This document shows positions 15,552-22,650 of a DNA stretch of 26,737 nucleotides, piece by piece. Within the stretch, counting starts at the first letter, position 1, and each line of letters opens with the position of its first letter. A program made the translations under genes and the position numbers. The notes under the pieces were generated by a model. It was given only the letters and a program-made list of their open reading frames with translations. It did not search any database and was not told where the DNA came from. Origin of the DNA: UBA4132 sp037133675 (GTDB lineage Bacteria; Pseudomonadota; Gammaproteobacteria; Methylococcales; Methylomonadaceae); assembly GCA_037133675.1 (NCBI GenBank), contig JBAXNR010000062.1, positions 1 through 26,737 on the forward strand, read 5' to 3'.

Positions 15552-15593
15552 GAGGGGCAGAGGTTATTTCTTCTAACCCACCCCTCTTTTTTT
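15552..15593 (+). terminator. Rho-independent terminator after sbp
   Basis: GAGGGG pairs with CCCCTC, with an inner GGTTA/TAACC stem, followed by a run of seven T. It ends 37 nt before the serine acetyltransferase start and separates porin-sbp from the encapsulin-side genes. Confidence 0.85.
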
Positions 15594-15629
15594 CTACTTG
15601 GTTAGACATTGTTATTAAGAGTTTTTCAG

Positions 15630-16574
15630 ATGGTGAGAAATCAAAATAATTGGGGCATAGACAGCTTAGTTACAAGCTTACGCGAGGTGCGAGTGCAATC
15701 TTTAGAGACACGCCACCGCCGTGATAAACCACCTAAGTTGCCCCAACGTAAAGAACTACATAGCGTAGTAGAAGGCTTGGGGGCTGTGTTGTTTCCCAAT
15801 CGTTTGGGTTTGCCTGACATTAACGACGAAGGCATTGACTATTTTGTTGGCAATACCCTAGACACTGCATTACGCACACTACAGCAACAGATTCGCCGTG
15901 AATTGGTTTTTGTTGCGGAACAAAATCACGCGGTGGTACACAACATGGATAGTCGCGCTAACCATATTACACGCGCTTTTGCCGAACAACTGCCGAGTGT
16001 CAGAAAGTTGCTGGACACTGATATAACGGCTGCCTATCAGGGCGATCCTGCGGCTCACAGCCCAGATGAAGCCTTGGTTTGCTACCCTGGTATTGTCGCC
16101 ATGACTCACCACCGACTAGCACACAATCTCTATCTATTAGGTGTGCCATTGATTGCTCGCATGATAACGGAGCTTGCCCATTCTGCTACGGGTATAGACA
16201 TACATCCTGGTGCAAAAATTGGCGACAGTTTTTTTATCGATCACGGTACGGGTGTTGTCATTGGTGAAACAGCAGTTATCGGGCGACACGTTCGCTTATA
16301 TCAAGCAGTGACTTTGGGCGCGAAACGTTTTGATATGGAAGAAGACGGTACGTTAGTAAAAGGCAATGATCGCCATCCTATCGTGGAAGATTATGTCGTG
16401 ATTTATGCAGGCGCGACAATTTTAGGACGTATCACTATCGGACGAGGTTCAACCATCGGCGGTAATGTCTGGCTCACTCACAGTGTGCCACCTAACAGCC
16501 ACATCACACAGGCACAAGTGCGTAGTGAATTAGCGACACCTGTACTTGCACATCATGCAAAAGCACAAAGCTAG
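15630..16574 (+). CDS. cysE: Serine O-acetyltransferase (CysE/EpsC-type)
   Basis: A 314-residue acetyltransferase that makes O-acetylserine from serine and acetyl-CoA, the carbon acceptor for sulfide in cysteine synthesis. The N-terminal helical SAT domain spans about 10-165. The left-handed beta helix starts at TGIDIHPGAKIGDSFFIDHG, with the catalytic His in DHGTGVVIGETA, and continues through hexapeptide repeats to GGNVWLTHSVPPNSHI. The size and the ending PPNSHI resemble the EpsC-like branch. I chose the ATG at 15630 (AAGAG 8 nt upstream) over a TTG at 15609. Serine acetyltransferase genes commonly accompany Family 2A encapsulin/cysteine desulfurase pairs, and this one lies 210 nt before the shell gene. 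Confidence 0.92.
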   Translation: MVRNQNNWGIDSLVTSLREVRVQSLETRHRRDKPPKLPQRKELHSVVEGLGAVLFPNRLGLPDINDEGIDYFVGNTLDTALRTLQQQIRRELVFVAEQNHAVVHNMDSRANHITRAFAEQLPSVRKLLDTDITAAYQGDPAAHSPDEALVCYPGIVAMTHHRLAHNLYLLGVPLIARMITELAHSATGIDIHPGAKIGDSFFIDHGTGVVIGETAVIGRHVRLYQAVTLGAKRFDMEEDGTLVKGNDRHPIVEDYVVIYAGATILGRITIGRGSTIGGNVWLTHSVPPNSHITQAQVRSELATPVLAHHAKAQS

Positions 16575-16622
16575 ATTCAAACAGCATTAGATAGTTAAAA
16601 ATAGCCAATAAATACATTGGCA

Positions 16623-16735
16623 TATCTGTTTATTGCATATCACATCTAATAGTATATCTGTTTATTGTATATCTATTTATTGATATTGCATTTCACATAA
16701 TTAGTAACTTAATATGCACGGGCTTATCTGTTTAT
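16623..16735 (+). promoter_or_regulatory. Four direct copies of TATCTRTTTAT upstream of the encapsulin gene
   Basis: Copies lie at 16623-16633, 16655-16665, 16670-16680 (TATCTATTTAT) and 16725-16735. The first two extend to TATCTGTTTATTG followed by C or T and ATATC. They are spaced 32, 15 and 55 nt apart, and the last is 49 nt before the ATG at 16785. Repeated same-strand boxes in a short gap suggest a regulator-binding array, plausibly sulfur-responsive. I cannot match them to a known operator. Confidence 0.5.
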
Positions 16736-16784
16736 ATGGATAGAGTAACAATTTTTAATAACCATCAAATTATAGGAAAAGACC

Positions 16785-17702
16785 ATGACTGATATTCATG
16801 ATGCTCATACTGCACTTGGCGATGTTGCTGCGCGTACACTAGCCAATGCCACCAAAACTGTCCCCATGCTGTCAACCATCACACCCCGTTGGTTGACGCA
16901 TTTATTGCAATGGGTACCTGTTGAAGCGGGTATTTATCGCGTCAACAAAGCAAAAAATGAATCGAGTATTACCGTTGATTGCTCCAGTCTCGATGAAAAA
17001 ATCTTGCCACAAACCTTCGTCGATTATGAAGAATGGGGTCGTGAATACCGCTTGAATGCAGTCAACACGGTACTAGACGTACATACTCGCGTATCTGATT
17101 TATACAGCAGTCCGCATAATCAAATTCACGAACAATTACGCTTGACCATTGAAACCATCAAAGAACGTCAAGAAAGTGAGTTAATCAATAATGCAGAATA
17201 CGGCTTACTGAACAATGTTGCCCCTGCGTTTAAAGTACAAACCCGCAACGGTTCACCAACCCCCGATGATTTAGACGAACTTATTGCGCGTGTTTGGAAA
17301 GAACCTGCATTTTTCTTAGCCCATCCACGCGCTATTGCTGCTTTTGGTCGTGAAGCAACCCGTCGCGGTACACCACCACCTACCGTTACTTTATTTGGTT
17401 CGCAATTTTTAACATGGCGCGGTATTCCATTAATTCCGACTGATAAACTGCTAATTACCAACGGTAAAACCAACATTTTGTTATTACGCACAGGTGAAAG
17501 TCGTCAAGGTGTGGTCGGTTTGTATCAACCGAATTTAACGGGCGAGTTAACAATGGGCTTATCAGTCCGTTTCATGGGTATCAACCACAAAGCGATTGCC
17601 TCGTATTTGGTGTCTTTGTACTGCTCATTAGCCGTATTGACTGAAGACGCGCTGGGCGTGTTGGAGAATGTCGAAGTAGGCAACTACTATGACTACAAAT
17701 AA
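16785..17702 (+). CDS. Family 2A encapsulin shell protein (SrpI-like)
   Basis: A 305-residue HK97-fold shell protein that would assemble a cytoplasmic nanocompartment. Recognisable Family 2A features include an N-terminal arm (about 1-40), PRWLTHLLQWVPVEAGIYRV, DYEEWGREYRLNAVNTVLDV and HTRVSDLYSSPHNQIHEQL. Further features are the long helix IKERQESELINN and the late stretch LPTDKLL-like PTDKLLI...LLLRTGESRQGVVGLYQP. No cyclic-nucleotide-binding domain is inserted, which separates it from Family 2B. The ribosome-binding site is AGGAAAAG. Its stop lies inside the next gene (14-nt overlap), so shell and cysteine desulfurase cargo are translationally coupled. Known relatives load desulfurase into the shell and are linked to sulfur limitation and sulfur storage. 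Confidence 0.93.
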   Translation: MTDIHDAHTALGDVAARTLANATKTVPMLSTITPRWLTHLLQWVPVEAGIYRVNKAKNESSITVDCSSLDEKILPQTFVDYEEWGREYRLNAVNTVLDVHTRVSDLYSSPHNQIHEQLRLTIETIKERQESELINNAEYGLLNNVAPAFKVQTRNGSPTPDDLDELIARVWKEPAFFLAHPRAIAAFGREATRRGTPPPTVTLFGSQFLTWRGIPLIPTDKLLITNGKTNILLLRTGESRQGVVGLYQPNLTGELTMGLSVRFMGINHKAIASYLVSLYCSLAVLTEDALGVLENVEVGNYYDYK

Positions 17703-19518
17703 CACAACTCTGCCAGATATTGAGCAGTTGACGCGCTTGGCAAATCAATTATTCACTGCCCTGCCCTGCGATGGTTCGCTACTGAATGCAGGTGTTCACG
17801 CCGTGTCGCCACAAGCAACAACGGCTGAGTTTGGCAAGTTAACCCAGTTAGCCAGTTTAGCTGAACGACATAGCGAGCCACCTATGGAAACAGATGAACT
17901 CAATAAACTGCTGGTTAATTACGGCACAGTGACTCGTTCTGGCACACCCAGCAACACACTCACTACCGCGCCCAGTTTCTATTTTCTGGATGCGGCGGCA
18001 CAGCAACAGGCACTATCAACCTTAGGTTCGGCGGTGAAGTCAGCTAGCCCGCAATCAGCGACAAATGCTGATTTTAACGGGTTATCTAGCTTGGCAGGAC
18101 AACACGTTGAATTACCTACGGAAACCGTGGAACTGCATAAACTACTGGCGAGTCATGCCACAGTGAATCGTTCTGGCACACCAAGTAATCCAGTCGCTGA
18201 GACTGCCGCAAACCCGACGTTTTATTTTCTCGATGCACAACAACACCCGCACCGTGATTTAAATACCTTGGGATTACCAAACAGCCATGCGGCGTTTGAC
18301 GTTCATGCCGTGCGTCGTGACTTTCCAATTTTAAGTGAGCGGGTGAATGGACAGCCATTAGCGTGGCTGGACAACGCAGCCACCACGCAAAAACCGCAAG
18401 TGGTGATTGATAGAATTTCTGAGTTTTACAGCCATGAAAATTCCAACATTCATCGCGCCGCGCATGAACTGGCGGCACGCGCCACTGATGCCTACGAAAA
18501 AGCACGCAAAACCGTCGCGGATTTTCTTCATGCGTCCTCGCCTGAAGAAATTGTCTTTGTGCGCGGTTCAACCGAAGCGATTAATTTAGTCGCAAAAAGT
18601 TGGGGACAGCAAAACATCGGTAAAGATGATGAAATTGTCATCACTTGGTTAGAGCATCATGCCAATATTGTGCCGTGGAAACAATTGTGCGACGCAACAG
18701 GTGCAGTGTTACGCGTTGCCCCTGTTGATGATAACGGGCAGGTGTTGTTGGATGAATATACTCGACTGCTTAATCCACGCACTAAGTTAGTATCATTCAC
18801 CCAAGTATCGAACGCACTGGGAACAATCACACCTGCTCAGGAAATGATTGAACTGGCACATCGTGTGGGCGCGAAAGTGTTGCTGGACGCAGCGCAATCA
18901 GTATCGCATTTAAGTGTCGATGTGCAGGCGTTGAATTGCGATTGGCTGGTATTTTCGGGGCATAAAATTTTTGGCCCGACAGGTATTGGCGTACTGTATG
19001 GCAAAGCAGAAATACTGGAAGCAACTCAACCGTGGCAAGGCGGCGGTAATATGATTGAAGATGTGACCTTTGAGCGTATCATCTATCAACCTGCCCCTGC
19101 ACGTTTTGAAGCAGGTACAGGTAATATTGCCGATGCTGTGGGTTTAGGCACTGCATTGGAATACTTACAACGTATTGGTGTGCCAAATGTAGCGCGTTAT
19201 GAGCATGAGCTATTAGGTTATGCAATTGAGGCGTTACGCGGCATCAACGGTTTGCGCTTGATTGGTACAGCGGCTGAAAAAACCAGCGTGTTATCGTTTG
19301 TGTTGAAAGGTCACAGTACCGAAGATGTGGGCGCGGCTTTGAATAAGGCTGGCATTGCAGTGCGTTCTGGACACCATTGTGCGCAACCAATTTTGCGCCG
19401 CTTTGGTTTGGAAAGTACTGTGCGCCCGTCATTGGCGTTTTATAACACTTACGAAGAAATTGATCGCTTGGTAAGTGTAGTAAGACAAGTACAAGCGGGG
19501 CATATTGGCTTTTATTAA
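17689..19518 (+). CDS. Encapsulin cargo: SufS-type cysteine desulfurase with duplicated N-terminal targeting region
   Basis: A 609-residue PLP enzyme that takes sulfur from cysteine, giving alanine and an enzyme persulfide. The C-terminal ~400 residues are a SufS/group II desulfurase: DNAATTQKPQVVID (228-241), THE-type region LEHHANIVPW (321-330), PLP Lys426 in VFSGHKIFGPTG and nucleophile Cys564 in RSGHHCAQP. The N-terminal ~200 residues are Ala/Ser/Thr-rich and probably disordered, as in known Family 2A cargo, where this segment directs loading. It contains two ~75-residue repeats (about 40-113 and 119-195), each with SPQ, an ELxKLL helix, VxRSGTPSN, FYFLDA and LxTLG. The start overlaps the shell gene by 14 nt, and the frame is intact. 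Confidence 0.94.
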   Translation: MTTNNTTLPDIEQLTRLANQLFTALPCDGSLLNAGVHAVSPQATTAEFGKLTQLASLAERHSEPPMETDELNKLLVNYGTVTRSGTPSNTLTTAPSFYFLDAAAQQQALSTLGSAVKSASPQSATNADFNGLSSLAGQHVELPTETVELHKLLASHATVNRSGTPSNPVAETAANPTFYFLDAQQHPHRDLNTLGLPNSHAAFDVHAVRRDFPILSERVNGQPLAWLDNAATTQKPQVVIDRISEFYSHENSNIHRAAHELAARATDAYEKARKTVADFLHASSPEEIVFVRGSTEAINLVAKSWGQQNIGKDDEIVITWLEHHANIVPWKQLCDATGAVLRVAPVDDNGQVLLDEYTRLLNPRTKLVSFTQVSNALGTITPAQEMIELAHRVGAKVLLDAAQSVSHLSVDVQALNCDWLVFSGHKIFGPTGIGVLYGKAEILEATQPWQGGGNMIEDVTFERIIYQPAPARFEAGTGNIADAVGLGTALEYLQRIGVPNVARYEHELLGYAIEALRGINGLRLIGTAAEKTSVLSFVLKGHSTEDVGAALNKAGIAVRSGHHCAQPILRRFGLESTVRPSLAFYNTYEEIDRLVSVVRQVQAGHIGFY

Positions 19519-19521
19519 GTA

Positions 19522-19559
19522 AGTAACGGAGTATAAACCTAGGTTTATACTCCGTTACT
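19522..19559. terminator. 38-bp perfect palindrome just after the desulfurase gene
   Basis: AGTAACGGAGTATAAACC, a TA centre, then the exact complement. It starts 3 nt after the stop and carries the GGAGT/ACTCC borders (19528-19532 and 19549-19553) of the hairpin family described elsewhere. It could terminate or stabilise the shell-cargo transcript. There is no T run, so it is not a standard rho-independent terminator. Confidence 0.6.
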
Positions 19560-19565
19560 CATCAC

Positions 19566-19592
19566 CTAGTTCCCACGCGCTGTGGGAACTAG
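19566..19592. repeat. Inverted repeat with 11-bp arms between convergent operons
   Basis: CTAGTTCCCAC, a 5-nt loop (GCGCT), then GTGGGAACTAG. This looks like a common REP-type element. With the neighbouring 38-bp palindrome and the hairpin at 19664 it separates two convergent transcripts. Confidence 0.75.
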
Positions 19593-19663
19593 AAAAGCAT
19601 GGCAAGTTATTTCAGGCGGGAAAATAGTCGTTAATCGTTTTGAAAAATAGCATTGAACGCTAG

Positions 19664-19691
19664 GGAATCAAAAAACACATTTTTTGATTCC
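19664..19691 (-). terminator. Terminator for the minus-strand hypX operon
   Basis: GGAATCAAAAAA, loop CACA, then TTTTTTGATTCC, positioned 3 nt past the stop of the P-loop gene. A and T tracts lie within the stem, so it may act in both directions. Confidence 0.7.
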
Positions 19692-19693
19692 TG

Positions 19694-20401
19694 TTACTCA
19701 GAAAACCAGTTTGTTAAATTCACATAGCCGCTAAACCACGCAGCAATTGTTTCGCTAGACTCTTGTGAAAACAGTGCGTCATGATAAGCAATAAAACCCA
19801 GCGGTGTGGTATTGGGTAATAATTGTACAATGCGTTTACTGACATAATGCTGTATAGCAGGCAATTCAGATAGTGGGATTTTATTGTAGATTAGCCCGAC
19901 ATTTTGCTTATGTTTACTTTGTATCAGCGACACATTCAACACAGTGTCATCAATTGCCGCGCCAATACCTAATTTGCCAACAAAAATAATTCGGCAAGGT
20001 AATAAGGCGGCAATGTCGGTATTCGATGCGCCAACCACACTACCAACCGACGGCGAACCAATCCCATCAATTAATACCACCGCTTTACCCGTACCGATAG
20101 TGGTAATGGTGTCCAAAATGCTTGCTAGTAATTCATCTGAAGACGGCGTTAGCCCATCGATGAAATCACGAGTGAAGCCTTTTTTGAATAGTAAACCGCC
20201 AATATCCATAAATTGAATACCCTGCTCCGCGCAAAAAGTCGCCACCGTTTGTTTTTCAGTACATTGGGTGGTGGGTTTGATGTAGGCGAGTTGCTGGGGC
20301 GAATAACCCTGAGCAAGCAGTTGTGCCAAAATTCCTAAGCAGATCGTGCTTTTGCCCACGCCTGATTTTGATCCCATAATATATAAATAGCGCGTGTTCA
20401 T
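19694..20401 (-). CDS. P-loop ATPase of the BioD/CobB/MinD-like class
   Basis: A 235-residue protein with a deviant Walker A near the start (GSKSGVGKST, 10-19, with Lys17) and a Walker B-like AVVLIDGIGSPSVGSVVGAS near the middle. The fold signature is that of SIMIBI ATPases related to dethiobiotin synthetase and CobB/CobQ (AAA_26 type). VGLIYNKIP-type and LGFI-type stretches follow in the second half, as in BioD-like proteins. It lacks the exact BioD substrate motifs, so a biotin role is unlikely. It follows the HypX-hemerythrin gene by 50 nt on the same strand and ends the operon. A role in activating or supplying that enzyme's pathway is inference from position only. Confidence 0.75.
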   Translation of the reverse strand: MNTRYLYIMGSKSGVGKSTICLGILAQLLAQGYSPQQLAYIKPTTQCTEKQTVATFCAEQGIQFMDIGGLLFKKGFTRDFIDGLTPSSDELLASILDTITTIGTGKAVVLIDGIGSPSVGSVVGASNTDIAALLPCRIIFVGKLGIGAAIDDTVLNVSLIQSKHKQNVGLIYNKIPLSELPAIQHYVSKRIVQLLPNTTPLGFIAYHDALFSQESSETIAAWFSGYVNLTNWFSE

Positions 20402-20451
20402 GGCTGTACTCGAATAAACATATTTAAGGACTGGCAGTTGTTCGTGAAGGA

Positions 20452-22611
20452 CTAAGCTGCTTCCTTTTTGCAGTAAGTATCAAAGCGCATATCTGAATTG
20501 AGAATATGTTTTGCCCATTTATCCATGAAGTCACTAATGTCAGCGGCTTCCCATTGGTCATGATTAATTTTATGATCGATGGTCATTAATTTTTCTAGCA
20601 TAAAACCGTGTTCTTTTACATGGCTACGATAACCATGAAATTCAACGCCTCTCATGTGAGCTTCTTCAGCGGCAAAATGCTCTTTAACGTGTTGTTGTAA
20701 CAACTGAATATTATTGTGCAAGGCTTCTTTGTCGTTAGAATCTACCAGATTATTAGCCAATGCAAATAAATCCTTATGTTCGCTATCCATCTCCTCATCA
20801 CCCAGTGTGTAATGGTCTTGCCAAACAAAATGATACATACTGCCCACTGACAGCTTGTTGGTTACTGTTTCGGCTTGGCGATGAATGGCAATATTGTCTG
20901 GTGTTTGTTTCTCTGCGCCTGTTTTGTAAACAAAATTTTGCCGTGCGCGGTGATAATCATCGTTACCGTAAAAGTTGGCGTACATGTGGGTTAATTCAAA
21001 TTGGCGATAAGATCCGAGGGTTTTAACGGATTCATCAAAACAACGGGTTTTCGCTTTTTTAGCTAATACAGTCCGCAAACCTTCGGCATTATTCGCATAA
21101 CTGTTGGCGAGATGTTTGATTTGTGCGTGAAAAATTCTGTGCTGCTTATCAAGCATTTTGTCAATAAAGCCAATACGCCACGCTTTTTTGGCACTAATTG
21201 GCAGCCGTTGTTCAGTCAAATCGGTTGCTTTTTCCGTACCCACGCGTTTTGGTAATAAATACGTCCAATACTCAGAGCCGTATAACTCGCCCATATTTTT
21301 ATAATGCGGATTAAAAATCACCCCTTCTCTGGCAAATACTTGATCCGCTGCTAACGCTAAAATCGCTCCGCCAGCTCCCGCATTACCTGCCACGGCGGAG
21401 ATGGTGACTTTATCTAGCGTGGTGATAATCTGATAAATAAGGTCATCGATAGCATTAATATTGAGCCACGATTCCTCAGCGGGATTGGCGGCGGCTTCAA
21501 TGTGATTGAGGTGTATGCCATTTGACCAATTATCATCACCACCCATTAATACGATAACATTCACTGGCAGCGTAGCGATGTGTTGATAAACCGACAGCAA
21601 TAAACGGCACTGTTCGGTACTCATGCCACCGTTGTGAAACGGAAAATATAAATAGGCAACTTTGCCCTCTTGTTCATACCAGACTTCTTGGCAAGGTGTG
21701 TGTTGCCCTGCTTTTGTGTAGTCTATAGTGATGTGTTTGATGGGCGTGGATAACAGCTTTTGCAATGCAGAGGGCGTGGTTGCCAGCAAGTCTTTTAACA
21801 CAAAGGTCGCGGGTAATTTGATGTCTTTGCCTGTGTCAGTTTTTGGCTTTATGTGTCCAATCCAAACCGCGCCATCCACAGTAGCGCGACATATCGCATA
21901 ATTAGCGGTGGCAATAATATCGCCCGCTTTGCCTGTGAGATGGGTTTCTTTGTGCGCATTGAACAAATAATAAGGCTGTCCATCAATTTCATCTAATACA
22001 CCTGGGCTACCGTCAGCGGCATTAATGCGCCTTAAAATCTCATCGGTTTTGTGTTTTTTCCAATCGATAGTGCGATCCGCTTGCTTCATGAATGGTTGTA
22101 ACTTGCCTTTAAACTCAGGGTTATCGTAGTCCAAGGCTTGCGGGCGAAAATCGGGCGCGTGAAAATACGTCAAGGCTTCCCATAAACAATCCACCGCCGC
22201 CTGCGTCACTTCTCGATAAAACAGACTGCTTTTAGTGGTATCGCGCACAGCAAAGGTTTTATTAACCCAAATATCGCCTGTATCCATTTCTTCGCGGGCT
22301 TCTAATAAGGAAACTCCCCATTCTGATTCACCCGTTTGAATCGCCCAATCCAATGATGACGGGCCTCTATCACCTTTAATGCCAGGGTGAACAATTAAGC
22401 AGGTGTAGTTTTCATAAATTTCTGGCGGAATTTTTTTGGTTAGAAACGGGCAGATGATTAATTCTGGTTTAAACAAGGCGACCCCTTCCAATAATTGGGG
22501 GATGTCACCGAGGTGAAGTTCCACGGAAACCAGATAACCTGCATCATCCAGTTCTGTGTAAAACCGCTGGGTTAAGCCTGAAAAAGCCGATGAAATTAAT
22601 AAAATACGCAT
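20452..22611 (-). CDS. hypX: HypX-like formyltransferase/crotonase enzyme fused to a bacteriohemerythrin domain
   Basis: A 719-residue three-part protein. Residues 1-270 are formyltransferase-like with the HypX signature HPGIKGDRGPSSLDWAI (His75) and EEMDTGDIW. Residues 310-565 are crotonase-like, with GGDDNWSNGIHLN, NAGAGGAILALAADQV and the HypX stretch YGSEYWTYLLPKRVG (Tyr444, Glu447). HypX makes CO from formyl-tetrahydrofolate through formyl-CoA for the [NiFe]-hydrogenase Fe(CN)2CO centre when O2 is present. Known HypX proteins end about here. Residues 592-719 form a hemerythrin domain with all expected iron ligands: His612, His645, Glu649, His664, His668, His702 and Asp706. The start follows AGGAGAT. 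It lies 39 nt after the glxA-type gene. No hydrogenase gene is in the window, so the acceptor is unknown. Confidence 0.9.
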   Translation of the reverse strand: MRILLISSAFSGLTQRFYTELDDAGYLVSVELHLGDIPQLLEGVALFKPELIICPFLTKKIPPEIYENYTCLIVHPGIKGDRGPSSLDWAIQTGESEWGVSLLEAREEMDTGDIWVNKTFAVRDTTKSSLFYREVTQAAVDCLWEALTYFHAPDFRPQALDYDNPEFKGKLQPFMKQADRTIDWKKHKTDEILRRINAADGSPGVLDEIDGQPYYLFNAHKETHLTGKAGDIIATANYAICRATVDGAVWIGHIKPKTDTGKDIKLPATFVLKDLLATTPSALQKLLSTPIKHITIDYTKAGQHTPCQEVWYEQEGKVAYLYFPFHNGGMSTEQCRLLLSVYQHIATLPVNVIVLMGGDDNWSNGIHLNHIEAAANPAEESWLNINAIDDLIYQIITTLDKVTISAVAGNAGAGGAILALAADQVFAREGVIFNPHYKNMGELYGSEYWTYLLPKRVGTEKATDLTEQRLPISAKKAWRIGFIDKMLDKQHRIFHAQIKHLANSYANNAEGLRTVLAKKAKTRCFDESVKTLGSYRQFELTHMYANFYGNDDYHRARQNFVYKTGAEKQTPDNIAIHRQAETVTNKLSVGSMYHFVWQDHYTLGDEEMDSEHKDLFALANNLVDSNDKEALHNNIQLLQQHVKEHFAAEEAHMRGVEFHGYRSHVKEHGFMLEKLMTIDHKINHDQWEAADISDFMDKWAKHILNSDMRFDTYCKKEAA

Positions 22612-22650
22612 GACAATCTCCTGAACTTAAAAACCAAGTTTTGTAATTGG

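Noticed and set aside
18116..18571. 151-codon minus-strand frame inside the desulfurase gene
   Set aside because: It is a shadow of a strongly conserved enzyme on the plus strand.
19694..20401. Dethiobiotin synthetase (bioD)
   Set aside because: It shares the P-loop fold, but there are no biotin genes nearby and BioD substrate motifs are not seen.
20452..22611. Annotation as methionyl-tRNA formyltransferase or a simple enoyl-CoA hydratase
   Set aside because: The HPGIKGDRGPSSLDW motif and the formyltransferase-crotonase order are specific to HypX, and the Fmt signature is absent.
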